Assembly (NCBI GenBank): GCA_023511455.1 | Contig: JAIMBJ010000006.1 | Coordinates: forward strand, 62,001 to 126,000 | Length of the DNA stretch: 64,000 nt | Direction: 5' to 3' | Source of the DNA: Bacillota bacterium | GTDB lineage: Bacteria; Armatimonadota; HRBIN16 | Shown here: positions 35,170-44,002 of the stretch, in pieces | Layout of the letters: each line of letters opens with the position of its first letter | How positions within the stretch are numbered: position 1 is the first letter of the stretch | Program-made: the position numbers and the translations under genes | The notes under the pieces: generated by a model | Told to the model about the DNA's origin: nothing | The model's input: the letters and a program-made list of their open reading frames with translations, nothing else | Databases searched by the model: none

Positions 35170-35868
35170 ATGGAACAGACACCTGAGGTGTCCGTTATAA
35201 TACCTGTTTTTAACGAAGACGATACCATTGAGCACGTTGTTCGGAGGGTGGCAAGCATCCCCTTGTCCGTCGAAATTATAGTTGTGAACGACGGGTCGCG
35301 CGATAGAACTGGAGAGATTCTGGAGCAGCTATCTGCAGCCTACCAGAACTTGGTGGTTGTTTCCCACCCCCGAAATAGAGGTAAGGGTGCAGCCATTCGA
35401 ACAGGCATAAAGTTTGCGGTTGGCAAGGTGATAATTATACAGGACGCGGACCTTGAGTATGCGCCTGAGGAAATACCTAAAGTAGTGAAACCTATTCTTG
35501 AGGGAAAAGTTAAGGTCGTATATGGGACGCGCTTCCATGCCGGACGTCCACCCGGCATGCGTTTTGCGAACTGGGTAATCAATCGTATTTTAGCCTGGAT
35601 GGCTAACGTGCTATTCGGGGCGCGGATTACAGATGAGGCGACCTGCTATAAAGCTTTTGACGCCAGTTTGCTCAAGTCTATTCCGTTAAGATGTGAAAGG
35701 TTTGAGTTCTGTCCTGAAGTAACAGCCAAAGTCCGTAAAGCAGGAGAACAGATACATGAGATTCCAATCTCCTATAGAGCCAGAAGCATAGCGGAGGGCA
35801 AGAAGATCCGATGGACTGACGGGGTCGAGGCAATTTGGACGCTGATTAAATACCGTTTCAAAGACTGA
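35170..35868 (+). CDS. Polyprenyl-phosphate sugar synthase, family 2 glycosyltransferase (DPM1-like)
   Basis: A 232-residue GT-A enzyme without membrane helices. Motifs: VSVIIPVFNEDDTIEHVVRR, IIVVNDGSRDRT, HPRNRGKGAAIRTGIKFA, IIQDADLEYAPEEIP (with the DxD metal site) and GARITDEATCYKAFD, then ERFEFCPEVTAKVRKAGEQI. This is the pattern of dolichyl/undecaprenyl-phosphate mannose or glucose synthases. Its product would be the lipid donor for the GT39-like membrane enzymes at 14928, 33523 and 37119. GGGAGG lies upstream of the ATG. Confidence 0.92.
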   Translation: MEQTPEVSVIIPVFNEDDTIEHVVRRVASIPLSVEIIVVNDGSRDRTGEILEQLSAAYQNLVVVSHPRNRGKGAAIRTGIKFAVGKVIIIQDADLEYAPEEIPKVVKPILEGKVKVVYGTRFHAGRPPGMRFANWVINRILAWMANVLFGARITDEATCYKAFDASLLKSIPLRCERFEFCPEVTAKVRKAGEQIHEIPISYRARSIAEGKKIRWTDGVEAIWTLIKYRFKD

Positions 35869-35878
35869 GAGAGCAACT

Positions 35879-37126
35879 GTGCGAATTGGCTTCATCTATT
35901 TTGGCACATATCCGGACATCCGCGTGGTGAAGACGACCGATACCCTTGCGAAGGCGGGGTTCGAAGTCATCGTGCTGGCGCGAAACATCAAGGGGGTAAC
36001 GGAACCCGGCACCTCGCATCCCTACGCTGCCTCACGAAATGTGGAACAGGCGGAATGGCGCGGGCGACTGCATCTGCGCCGTGTGCTGGACAACACAGCT
36101 GAAAAATGGCGTGCCCCGCTGACCCTTCCTTACCACATCAACCCTATCTGGAAACGGGCGATACGGGATTTGGTGGTGAAAGACGGCTGCGGGTTGCTCA
36201 TCGTGCGCGATATGCCGCTGATGCTGGCAGCGACGGCGGTGGGAAAACGCTACGGCGTGCCGGTCATTTTCGACATGGCGGAGAACTACCCCGCGGTGAT
36301 GGCGGAGTGGCGCAAGTGGGAGGGGCGAGGACGGGCTTTCGTCAATTTTTTCGTCCGAAATATCGCGATAGCAAAAATGGTGGAGCGCGCCGCTATCCGC
36401 GCGGCGGACAGGATACTGGTGGTGGTGCCGGAGCATATCGAGCGGGTGGCGCGTCTGCGGGGGACAACAGCGGGAATCGAAGTGATAGAAAACACGCCTG
36501 TGCTGGAGGAGCTGGACGCCCTGTATGCCCGTTACCAAAGCCTGCCCGAGTGGCAACCCTGTGAGCAACCGCTGGAGGTGGTTTACGGGGGCAATGTGCA
36601 TTTCTATCGGGGGATGGACACGCTGTTGCAGGCGGCGGCGATACTGAAAGCGCGCGGGGAAGATGGCATTCGCTGGACGGTGGTCGGCACGGGTAAAGTG
36701 GCAGCGCAACTGCAGGCGATGGCAGAGGAACTGGGAGTGACCGACACCGTGCGCTTCATGGGCTGGCAGCCGGATTTAATGGCGTTCGTGTACCGTGCAC
36801 ATCTGGGCTACGACGGGTCGCACGCCTCCGAACACACGCATGTTACCATGCCGAACAAGGTGTATGATTACATGGCGTTTCGCAAGCCGGTGCTGGTATC
36901 GGACTGCCGCCCAATGAAGCGGCTGGTGGAGATTCACCGATGTGGACTCGTGTTCCGTTCGCAGGATGCCGAAGATTTGGTGGAGAAGGTGTTACAGCTA
37001 CGCGACCCCACCCTGCGCGCCCAGCTGGGCGCAAACGGGCGCAAGGCGGTGGAGGAGAGGTATCATTGGGGAGTGGATGGTCGTGAATTAGTAAGAGCTG
37101 TGCAGGCGGAGTTGGAGCATGAGTAA
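35879..37126 (+). CDS. GT4 glycosyltransferase
   Basis: A 415-residue enzyme starting with GTG (GAGAG upstream). N-terminal region: MRIGFIYFGTYPDIRVVKTT and VPVIFDMAENYPAVMAEW. C-terminal region: PLEVVYGGNVHFYRGMDTLL, DTVRFMGWQPDLMAFVYRAH, and MPNKVYDYMAFRKPVLVSDC, which holds the donor-binding block. It is related to FnlB/WbnH-like capsule transferases of the YD-repeat type. It overlaps the next gene by 8 bp. Sugar specificity is unknown. Confidence 0.9.
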   Translation: MRIGFIYFGTYPDIRVVKTTDTLAKAGFEVIVLARNIKGVTEPGTSHPYAASRNVEQAEWRGRLHLRRVLDNTAEKWRAPLTLPYHINPIWKRAIRDLVVKDGCGLLIVRDMPLMLAATAVGKRYGVPVIFDMAENYPAVMAEWRKWEGRGRAFVNFFVRNIAIAKMVERAAIRAADRILVVVPEHIERVARLRGTTAGIEVIENTPVLEELDALYARYQSLPEWQPCEQPLEVVYGGNVHFYRGMDTLLQAAAILKARGEDGIRWTVVGTGKVAAQLQAMAEELGVTDTVRFMGWQPDLMAFVYRAHLGYDGSHASEHTHVTMPNKVYDYMAFRKPVLVSDCRPMKRLVEIHRCGLVFRSQDAEDLVEKVLQLRDPTLRAQLGANGRKAVEERYHWGVDGRELVRAVQAELEHE

Positions 37127-38717
37127 AACGAACACTCAGCAAGTGCAGAACCGCCCCGTCTGGGAGTGGGGAGACGGGAGTGCACTTTTTCTTGCGTACG
37201 TTGTCGTCTTAGTTGTGCTCTTGGCGGTCAAGGCGAAGACGTCGCTACGGTTGGACGAAGCATACAGTGTCCTTATAGCTAGGCGGTCACTTGCGGAACT
37301 AATCATATCTCTCGAGGCCGACACTTGGCCGCCTCTTTATTTCGTTGCCTTGTCATTCTGGATTAGGCTTTTCGGGGACAGTGAGCTGGGCGCACGTTCC
37401 TTGTCACTGGTAGTGTTCGTGTTGTGCCTTGGTGCAACATACAAGCTTGCATTCGATATTTTTGGGAATTCCCGGATTGCATTATTCTCCGCTTGGTTGC
37501 TGTCGGTCATGTCACTTGCTGTTAACCATGCAACAAACGCGCGCGGGTATATGATGCTATGCCTCGCTTCTGCCATCTCGACTAGGTTTGCTTTAGCCGC
37601 GATGTATAGAAAAGGCCGGGAACTGCCCTTCGCAGTAGGTTACATAGCAGCTAGTTTTGCGGGATTGATGACACACTATTCCTTTGGCTATGTGATGTTA
37701 GCACATCTAGTTCTTTGCTTTTCCCATTTCCGCGATCGTTTAGCCCTTCTCGTCGTCACACAAGGCATAGCCTCAGGTGTATTCGTGGTAAGTTGGGGCA
37801 CGATTTTCTGGCATCAGCTTACGGAGATTGCACCTCTTGGTTTGGTGTGGATTAAGCCGACATCGTTGCTGACCCTGATGGATGCGTTAGCGGCACCTTT
37901 CGGTTCTGTGACAGGTAGCTCCCGCTATGCTGTCTTCACCGGACTATGTTGGGCAATATTACTAGCGCCGCTGATTGCTACCATACGACCCATGGCTCGC
38001 AGGATTGATGATAGTGCAGTGCATCTGATACTGTTGGTATTCGCGGAGCTTGTTGCACTCCTCGTTGTATCAAGATTTAAGCCAAGCTACGTTCCGGGGC
38101 GACAGGATGTGATAATTGTGCCGCTGATAGCGATACTGTTTGCACGATGGCTATGTGCGACTATTTCATCACGAACCATCATGTTAGTTCTGGTATCTCT
38201 GTCCCTACTCCGGATTGGCGCTACTTCTTATCAAGCATTCAAAGGCGACACAGGCACCGACCGCTGGGTTGCCCGCCAAATCTGCGCAGTGGCTAGCTCA
38301 GGCGATGTTGTTATTTTGACCGACCTTTCGTGGTGTGGGATAACTTACTATTTAGGTCGCATTTGTCCCCAAAAGACTGTTGAGCTTGTCGCGTTTCCAT
38401 CTGATATACCGAGTCATCCTGGATGGAGAAATCTGAACCATATTGCCCAACAAATCGCGGCTGGTTCAGATCTTGAGGCTTTAATCCAGCGCCTAAACAC
38501 AGCAGGGTCAAAGGGGGCCAGAGCGTTGATAGTGGCTATGTCCCCTTTTCCGGTTTATCAGGAGGTCAGGCAACGACTAAACGCCCATTTCACTCTCCTC
38601 AATCGCTGGGCAGTTCCAAATCACGCAAAGACAGGAACATATGTCTCTGAGTTACTATACTACAGTTTTACCCCCACCACCCCTACGTCCCAGCCGAGGC
38701 GGGAAAGCCACAGGTGA
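37119..38717 (+). CDS. GT39/GT83-like membrane glycosyltransferase
   Basis: A 532-residue protein with about eleven membrane helices in its first 400 residues. It carries the best GT39-type signature of the three such genes: SLRLDEAYSVLIAR (the D-E pair of the first outer loop) and the DTWPPLYFVALSFWIRLFGD block, followed by LGARSLSLVVFVL. A YVPGRQDVIIVPL segment precedes the last helices. The last gene of the long plus-strand run, its 3' end overlaps the convergent gene at 38660 by 58 bp. As with the gene at 33523, base use looks more AT-rich than in its neighbours. Confidence 0.8.
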   Translation: MSKTNTQQVQNRPVWEWGDGSALFLAYVVVLVVLLAVKAKTSLRLDEAYSVLIARRSLAELIISLEADTWPPLYFVALSFWIRLFGDSELGARSLSLVVFVLCLGATYKLAFDIFGNSRIALFSAWLLSVMSLAVNHATNARGYMMLCLASAISTRFALAAMYRKGRELPFAVGYIAASFAGLMTHYSFGYVMLAHLVLCFSHFRDRLALLVVTQGIASGVFVVSWGTIFWHQLTEIAPLGLVWIKPTSLLTLMDALAAPFGSVTGSSRYAVFTGLCWAILLAPLIATIRPMARRIDDSAVHLILLVFAELVALLVVSRFKPSYVPGRQDVIIVPLIAILFARWLCATISSRTIMLVLVSLSLLRIGATSYQAFKGDTGTDRWVARQICAVASSGDVVILTDLSWCGITYYLGRICPQKTVELVAFPSDIPSHPGWRNLNHIAQQIAAGSDLEALIQRLNTAGSKGARALIVAMSPFPVYQEVRQRLNAHFTLLNRWAVPNHAKTGTYVSELLYYSFTPTTPTSQPRRESHR

Positions 38718-39559
38718 TAGTCCGACTCATGCAGCTCCGCCGAGCCGCTGAGAGCAACGATGAGGGCTTCCAGCACGTTGGTGGCGAAGGTTTCACCGTG
38801 GAAGACGGGAGTGGTGGTTAACAGCAGGTCTGCGCCGCGCTCGCGCAGGAACTGCACATCCGCCTGACGCACGGTGTTGGTCAGCATGACTTTCCCCGAA
38901 AGGTCGTGGGGGGCGTAGCGGTGGATATAGTGCCAGTCGCCCGCGATGACGTCTGCCCAGCGGAAGTATCGCTCCCAGCGGGGGGTGTTTTGCTCCTGCT
39001 TCTCGCCGACCGGGTAGAGCCATTCAAAGGGCAATCGCACCACCACAGGCAGCACCACTCGCGCCAGACGAGCCAGTGTGCGGATATCGCGGATAGGCAG
39101 CGGTAATCCAAGCGCGAACAGCGCATCGCCAAAGACGACGCTTCCGGCTTTCTCCGCCAGCGCCTCCGCCATGCCGAAGCGGTCCAGTGCGCTCACCAGC
39201 AGCACGTTCTGACTGCTCCAGTCCAGCAGCCCCTTCTGCTCGATGCGCTCCACCGCCCACCGCTCCAGCGTGTTCTTCAAGCCGCTGCCGTCCACCACTG
39301 GCGTATGCTGCACAACCGATACCAGCTTCTGCACGTCGCGGAAGGTGTAACGCCGCCCCTGCGCCCACAGGTGCAGGTCACATCCGCCCAGACCGATGGC
39401 GTCTACCTTGCCGTCCAGCTCTTGTAGCAGTTGCTGGAACCTTCGCTTGTCGCCGTCGGTGCCGCGCCGCTCGATGCGCACGGGTGTGCCCAAGATTTCG
39501 GTTTCCAGCACTTTATCGCGCTTGCTGGAACCGAGGCTGACCGAAACGATGTGTCTCAT
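38660..39559 (-). CDS. Quinate 5-dehydrogenase-like protein
   Basis: A 299-residue soluble protein starting MRHIVSVSLGSSKRDKVLET, with the segment GTDGDKRRFQQLLQELDGKV and the block DAIGLGGCDLHLWAQGRRYT. I recall this pattern from Thermus/Deinococcus proteins labelled quinate 5-dehydrogenase; the enzymatic role has not, to my knowledge, been shown for this group. A later part, FGDALFALGLPLPIRDIRTL, resembles a second conserved block. The start codon overlaps the stop of the toxin-like gene by 4 bp (ATGA), so it is the third gene of a small minus-strand operon. Its 3' end is antisense to the end of the gene at 37119. Confidence 0.6.
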   Translation of the reverse strand: MRHIVSVSLGSSKRDKVLETEILGTPVRIERRGTDGDKRRFQQLLQELDGKVDAIGLGGCDLHLWAQGRRYTFRDVQKLVSVVQHTPVVDGSGLKNTLERWAVERIEQKGLLDWSSQNVLLVSALDRFGMAEALAEKAGSVVFGDALFALGLPLPIRDIRTLARLARVVLPVVVRLPFEWLYPVGEKQEQNTPRWERYFRWADVIAGDWHYIHRYAPHDLSGKVMLTNTVRQADVQFLRERGADLLLTTTPVFHGETFATNVLEALIVALSGSAELHESDYHLWLSRLGWDVGVVGVKL

Positions 39560-39963
39560 GGGGATTGCTCCATGAGCTGATGGGGTTCGAGGCGAGTGAG
39601 GTCAGTACGGTCGAAATCACGGTCGAAGCTGACAAGATGGGCTGAGTATTGTCTCGCTGCCACATATTGATATGCGTCATCGAAGTCTAAGCGATATTTC
39701 TGCATGGTGTCAACGATTTTTGGAAAAGCCTCAGGAGGCAGATTAATCAGCCTGACAGCTGAAGAGCTGAACAGGTCACGCACAAATCGCTCAAGTAGTT
39801 CGAACTCCTGGAGCCTAGCCAAGACAACTGCGATAGAATGTAGAGTAAAGTCTGTGACGAGCAGCTGATCAGGGGGGACGCGCTCCAAGAATCTTTGCAC
39901 TTCCTTGTCGCGCTGCTGCCCTAGCAAGCGTTCTAACCACACGTTCGTATCGACAAGGTACAC
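39556..39963 (-). CDS. PIN-domain ribonuclease toxin (VapC-like)
   Basis: A 135-residue protein with the PIN pattern: MYLVDTNVWLERLL (first acidic residues), a conserved TDFTLHSIA block, and a C-terminal cluster LDFDDAYQYVAARQ followed by HLVSFDRDFDRTDL, which gives the remaining aspartates. VapC toxins cut RNA and are blocked by the partner. I choose the GTG at 39963, with GAGGGG 7 bp upstream, over a GTG at 39981 inside the antitoxin gene. It begins 2 bp after the antitoxin stop. Confidence 0.82.
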   Translation of the reverse strand: MYLVDTNVWLERLLGQQRDKEVQRFLERVPPDQLLVTDFTLHSIAVVLARLQEFELLERFVRDLFSSSAVRLINLPPEAFPKIVDTMQKYRLDFDDAYQYVAARQYSAHLVSFDRDFDRTDLTRLEPHQLMEQSP

Positions 39964-39965
39964 AA

Positions 39966-40172
39966 TCAGTCCCCTCGCCACTCCAGAGCCTTCTTCTGGA
40001 GATCAAGAGCAGTATACTGGTCTGCGTAACGCGCCAGCCCATGCGCCCAGTCCTGACTGAGCTTGCGCGCGGCGTGAGGCGCATGTCGCGACAACAGTAA
40101 GTCTACATACTCCTCGACCTGTCGCTGAACGTCCGGCGGCAGACTCTGGATTTTCTCGATTAGCGTTTGCAT
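39966..40172 (-). CDS. Antitoxin of the PIN-domain pair (DUF2281/VapB-like)
   Basis: A 68-residue protein: MQTLIEKIQSLPPDVQRQVE, EYVDLLLSRH and a polar tail ending ALEWRGD. The start of the type IEKIQSLP...Q.V..YVD.L is common to DUF2281 proteins, which often precede PIN toxins. The tail would wrap the toxin. The ATG at 40172 has GGAGG 9 bp upstream; the ATG at 40181 touches the ribosome site. It is first in the operon with the toxin and the quinate-dehydrogenase-like gene. Confidence 0.75.
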   Translation of the reverse strand: MQTLIEKIQSLPPDVQRQVEEYVDLLLSRHAPHAARKLSQDWAHGLARYADQYTALDLQKKALEWRGD

Positions 40173-40224
40173 AAGAATCATCCTCCATTTTGAATATACA
40201 CCAACCGACAGGGAGATGTAAAGG

Positions 40225-41628
40225 CTACGGCTCCGGTTGGGTCTCCTGAGCAGGTGCGGTTTCCTGTGCAGATGGTCTGCTGGGCATTGCCTGTCCTACC
40301 AGCACAATGCGTGGTTGCGGGCGGTAGTAGTCGGTGGTAACCTTCTCGCGTATGGGAGGCTTGCCAGGCTCCTCGATGATGCGGTAGACGCTCACGCGCC
40401 AGCCGCGGTGCCCCTTGTCCCTAACTTTTCGAACGCCAGCGGGAAGGCATGTGGTGGGAAAGGTCTTTGCGGGCGCGGGGATGATGGCATGGACTATCCG
40501 CTGCAGTTTCACCGTTCGTCTGTAACGCTCCGCACCCAGCACCCGAACGACCATCCTGCCGTTCTTTGCCTCGGCAACCAGAACGATGGGGCAGGGGGTG
40601 TCGTTGCGAAAACGCAGGTCAATCGCGCCGTAAACGACCGTGGCGTCCAGCCCCGCGGGCGCGTATTCGATAGGAAACGCATGGCGGCTACGCTGAACAA
40701 TCTGCAGACCCGCTTGCAACGCCGCCATGTATACTGTGGTAGAGACCTGACACACCCCACCGCCATCGCCAGGCACCAGCTCGCCTTTCACGATGACCGG
40801 CGCCCTGCGAAAACCCTCTTTGAATGTGCGGGGACCGACCACCTCATTGTACGAGAAGGTATCGCCGGGCAGCAGCACGATGCCGTTGATGCTGGCGGCG
40901 GCTTTGCGAATGTTGTGGGCGCGGTTGCGCTCGCGCTCCGAGTACCGAGTGGTCGCGACCGTCCATTCAGCATCGATTTCGCGCAGGTGTTCGCTCGTGA
41001 TGCGCGGTGGCACCGTCTCCATCCTTACCGCGCATACGCCATGTCCGCTGCGCACCGCCTCCTGAATCAGCGCGCCGGTGTTTGCGGGCAGGCGGTAACC
41101 TGCCTTTTCTGGGATAACCTCCCACTGTCGCGCTGCCAGGTAGCGCAGGCGCGCGTCCTGCGGTGCCGACTCTACCTGGCAACGCCACCGCTTCAGCCAC
41201 CCCTGAAGGCGGTGGTCATCGAAGTGAAAAACCGGAGAGACGTTTGGCGATACCTGCTGTCCGGTAGCGGCAAGAACCGTGCGCCACCACACGGGATAGC
41301 GACGCGCCATCGTCTGCACGCGTTGCAGCGTCTTCTCTAAGTCCCAAGATGCCCCAAGTTCTCCATAGCGGACGCGGGCTTGCAGAACACCACCGTCGGG
41401 ACGGAACGCCTGCACCAGCAGCACGTTCTGCTGCCAGTGGCGAGCGGCGGCTTCCAGCTTCTGGCGGCTATCCGGCGACATCGGGTCAATATCCATCCCC
41501 GCAACCGTCCAGATACCGGTTGGGTGAATGTGCGCCTGGCGCGCGAAAAACGAAATCACCCCCGCACCCGCCGCCAGTACCATGAGCCCAAACCAAATCA
41601 TCAGGTGTGAGCGGCGGACAAGGGGCAT
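40225..41628 (-). CDS. VanW family protein with peptidoglycan-binding-like domain
   Basis: A 467-residue membrane-anchored protein. One N-terminal helix (LMIWFGLMVLAAGAGVISFF) is followed by an outer domain of the PG_binding_4 type (about 60-240). The VanW core is unmistakable: GIVLLPGDTFSYNEVVGPRT, GELVPGDGGGVCQVSTTVYM, AALQAGLQIVQRSRHAFPIE and YAPAGLDATVVYGAIDLRFR. The function of VanW proteins is not settled; they occur at the envelope of many bacteria. The ATG at 41628 is chosen; a GTG at 41664 would overlap CysS by 19 bp and has no ribosome site. The C-terminus is rich in Pro, Gln and Glu. Confidence 0.9.
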   Translation of the reverse strand: MPLVRRSHLMIWFGLMVLAAGAGVISFFARQAHIHPTGIWTVAGMDIDPMSPDSRQKLEAAARHWQQNVLLVQAFRPDGGVLQARVRYGELGASWDLEKTLQRVQTMARRYPVWWRTVLAATGQQVSPNVSPVFHFDDHRLQGWLKRWRCQVESAPQDARLRYLAARQWEVIPEKAGYRLPANTGALIQEAVRSGHGVCAVRMETVPPRITSEHLREIDAEWTVATTRYSERERNRAHNIRKAAASINGIVLLPGDTFSYNEVVGPRTFKEGFRRAPVIVKGELVPGDGGGVCQVSTTVYMAALQAGLQIVQRSRHAFPIEYAPAGLDATVVYGAIDLRFRNDTPCPIVLVAEAKNGRMVVRVLGAERYRRTVKLQRIVHAIIPAPAKTFPTTCLPAGVRKVRDKGHRGWRVSVYRIIEEPGKPPIREKVTTDYYRPQPRIVLVGQAMPSRPSAQETAPAQETQPEP

Positions 41629-41645
41629 TCGCGCTGCCTGTTTGC

Positions 41646-43061
41646 TCAGGAGCTTCGTCTCCACGTGGTGCCCGTCACGCTATCTTCCAGGATAATGCCC
41701 AGCTCGCGCAGGTCGTCGCGGATGCGGTCAGCAAGCGTCCACTCACGTTTCTCTCGCGCCATCTGCCTCCACGCAATCGCTTTTTCAATCAACCGGAGGG
41801 CGAAGGAGTCATCCAGACCACCTTCCTCTTCTTCCAGCCGATGGATGCCGAGCAGATTGCCGAAGAGCCTCACCGTGGCGACCAGTGACGTTAGGTCGTT
41901 GCGGGCTTGCTCGTCGCTCTGCACCTGGATGGCGGTGGTCAGGCGGTTGATTTCGCTGATGGCATCGAAGAGCACGGAGATGGCCGCCGCCGTATTGAAG
42001 TCGCTGTTCATGGCATCGGCGAAGCGGTGATAGTAATGCTCGGCGATGGGAGCATCTTCTGGGGCGGCAGGCAGGACGCGCCTCGCGTTACGCAAGGCAG
42101 TTCGGATGCGCCGCAGGGCGGATTGTGCTTCCTGCATTCGTTCCCGGCTGAACTCAATGGGGCTGCGGTAGGCGGTGGAAAGCAGGAACAGGCGCAACAC
42201 GTCCGGCTCGAACTCTGCCAGTATCTCCTCGGCGGTGAAGAAGTTACCCACCGACTTGCTCATCTTCTCCTGACGCAGGTTCACCGAACCCCAGTGCATC
42301 CAGTATCGGGCGAACACACCGTCCAGATACGCCTCGCTTTGGGCGATTTCGTTTTCGTGGTGAGGGAACACCAGGTCGTTACCGCCGGCGTGGATATCGA
42401 AGCCTGGTCCCAAGTATTTCAGGCTCATCGCAGAGCACTCGATGTGCCAGCCAGGACGTCCCTTGCCCCATGGGCTTTCCCAGTACGGCTCGCCGGGTTT
42501 GGCGGCTTTCCACAGGGCGAAGTCGGCAGGGTCGTCCTTGCGCTCGTCTACTTCGATACGATAGCCCGCGCGTACCTCGTCCAGATTGCGCCCTGAAAGC
42601 TTGCCGTATTCGGGGAAGCTGGACACATCGTAATAGACATCGCCATCCACCACGTAGGCGTGTCCCTTTTCGATGAGCCGTTCGATCATACGGATGATTT
42701 CGTCCATGTTCTCGGTGACGTGGCAGTAATGCACGGGCAGTATGCCCAATCGCTCCATCACTTCGATATACTTTTTAGCGTATTTATCGGCGACCTCAGC
42801 GGGGGTAATCCCCTCCTTCGCCGCGGCGGCGATAATCTTGTCATCGATGTCGGTGAAGTTCTGCACCATGTGTACTTCATAGCCGAGATGCATGAACCAT
42901 CGGCGGACGGCATCGAACACGATAGCCCCCCGCACATGCCCGACATGGGGCGGTCCCTGTACGGTTAAGCCGCAGGCGTAGATAGAGACCTTGCCGGGCT
43001 CTCGCGGAACGAACTCTTCCTCGCGTCGGGTCAGGCTGTTGTAGATTCTCAGCGGCAGCAT
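41646..43061 (-). CDS. cysS: Cysteinyl-tRNA synthetase
   Basis: A 471-residue class I aminoacyl-tRNA synthetase of normal length. The HIGH motif appears as [10 protein letters not shown] after YACGLTVQG, where the first cysteine binds zinc. WHIECSAMS gives the next zinc ligand and [16 protein letters not shown] the following ones. The KMSKS loop is [11 protein letters not shown]. The C-terminal helical domain and [10 protein letters not shown]-type end ([15 protein letters not shown]) are also normal. It charges tRNA-Cys. It overlaps CysE upstream by 13 bp, the well-known cysE-cysS pairing. Confidence 0.98.
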   Translation of the reverse strand: MLPLRIYNSLTRREEEFVPREPGKVSIYACGLTVQGPPHVGHVRGAIVFDAVRRWFMHLGYEVHMVQNFTDIDDKIIAAAAKEGITPAEVADKYAKKYIEVMERLGILPVHYCHVTENMDEIIRMIERLIEKGHAYVVDGDVYYDVSSFPEYGKLSGRNLDEVRAGYRIEVDERKDDPADFALWKAAKPGEPYWESPWGKGRPGWHIECSAMSLKYLGPGFDIHAGGNDLVFPHHENEIAQSEAYLDGVFARYWMHWGSVNLRQEKMSKSVGNFFTAEEILAEFEPDVLRLFLLSTAYRSPIEFSRERMQEAQSALRRIRTALRNARRVLPAAPEDAPIAEHYYHRFADAMNSDFNTAAAISVLFDAISEINRLTTAIQVQSDEQARNDLTSLVATVRLFGNLLGIHRLEEEEGGLDDSFALRLIEKAIAWRQMAREKREWTLADRIRDDLRELGIILEDSVTGTTWRRSS

Positions 43062-43813
43062 GTGTCCCCCTCGTCGTGATGTGCATGTGTCAAGGTATGA
43101 TACCGAATGGCGTCCAGTTCCCCGCCGTAGCGTTGAATCACTTCGTTCTGCTGGTCAATCTGCTTCTGCAAAATCTCTACCTGCTGTTGCAGTAATTCAA
43201 TCTGCTGTCGCAGGTTCTGGATAATCTCATCTTCCGGGTCGATTTTGTTGATCACGTTATCCATGACGGGCGGCGGCTCTTCCACGCGCTTGCCGTCGCG
43301 GATGACGATGCGCCCCGGCACGCCTACTACCGTACAGTTCGGTGGAATGTCTTTGTTCACGACCGCGTTCGCGCCGATGCGGCAATTATCTCCGATGGTG
43401 ATGGGACCGATGATTTTGGCGCCCATGCCAATCAGCACGTTGTTGCCGATGGTGGGGTGGCGTTTGACCCGCTCCAGCGTGGTTCCGCCCAACGTCACCT
43501 GATGGTACATCAGCACATCGTCGCCAATCTCAGCGGTTTCGCCAATCACCACCCCCATGCCGTGGTCGATAAAGAAGCGTCGTCCGATCTTTGCGCCCGG
43601 GTGGATTTCGATACCGGTCAGGAAGCGATTGACTTGCGATAGCAAGCGGGCAAGAAAAAGAAGACGATGGTTCCACAGCCAGTGGGCGACACGGTGCATC
43701 CATACGGCGTGCAGACCGGGGTAGGTCAGAACCTCCCAGACGCTACGCGCCGCGGGGTCTTTGCGGAAGACGGTTTGGATGTCTTCCCGAATACGCTGCC
43801 AAATACGCCACAT
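43049..43813 (-). CDS. cysE: Serine O-acetyltransferase
   Basis: A 254-residue left-handed beta-helix acetyltransferase, first enzyme of cysteine synthesis. It has [50 protein letters not shown], then [20 protein letters not shown] and GAGAKI-like [20 protein letters not shown]. The active-site histidines are in the FIDHG and VKRHP blocks. After the usual C-terminus ([12 protein letters not shown]) it carries an extra tail of about 70 residues with a coiled coil ([20 protein letters not shown]). The tail could support hexamer assembly or partner binding. It is first in the operon behind the promoter at 43852-43881. Confidence 0.96.
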   Translation of the reverse strand: MWRIWQRIREDIQTVFRKDPAARSVWEVLTYPGLHAVWMHRVAHWLWNHRLLFLARLLSQVNRFLTGIEIHPGAKIGRRFFIDHGMGVVIGETAEIGDDVLMYHQVTLGGTTLERVKRHPTIGNNVLIGMGAKIIGPITIGDNCRIGANAVVNKDIPPNCTVVGVPGRIVIRDGKRVEEPPPVMDNVINKIDPEDEIIQNLRQQIELLQQQVEILQKQIDQQNEVIQRYGGELDAIRYHTLTHAHHDEGDTCCR

Positions 43814-43851
43814 AAAGGACGCCTTTCGATTCTGTCATGCTGGTATAAAGA

Positions 43852-43881
43852 AGTATAGCATACCAGAAGGTAAGGTTTCAA
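43852..43881 (-). promoter_or_regulatory. Sigma-70 promoter of cysE-cysS
   Basis: On the minus strand: TTGAAA (43881-43876), 18-bp spacer, TATACT (43857-43852). Five of six bases match at each box. It lies 39 bp upstream of the cysE start. Confidence 0.7.
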
Positions 43882-44002
43882 CGGGGACGAGGAATATCAA
43901 GCTGGCTCAAAGGTGTGCCTGTGCGCCGTGTCGATGACGTCGCGAAACAGGTTTTATCGCCAAGCTGTCGAAATGAGTAACAGTATTCGCAAGGGGTGCT
44001 TT

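Noticed and set aside
20437-38717. The secreted and repeat-rich region considered as a prophage or integrative element
   Set aside because: No integrase, transposase, phage structural gene or attachment-site repeat was found; the content is typical of polysaccharide synthesis.
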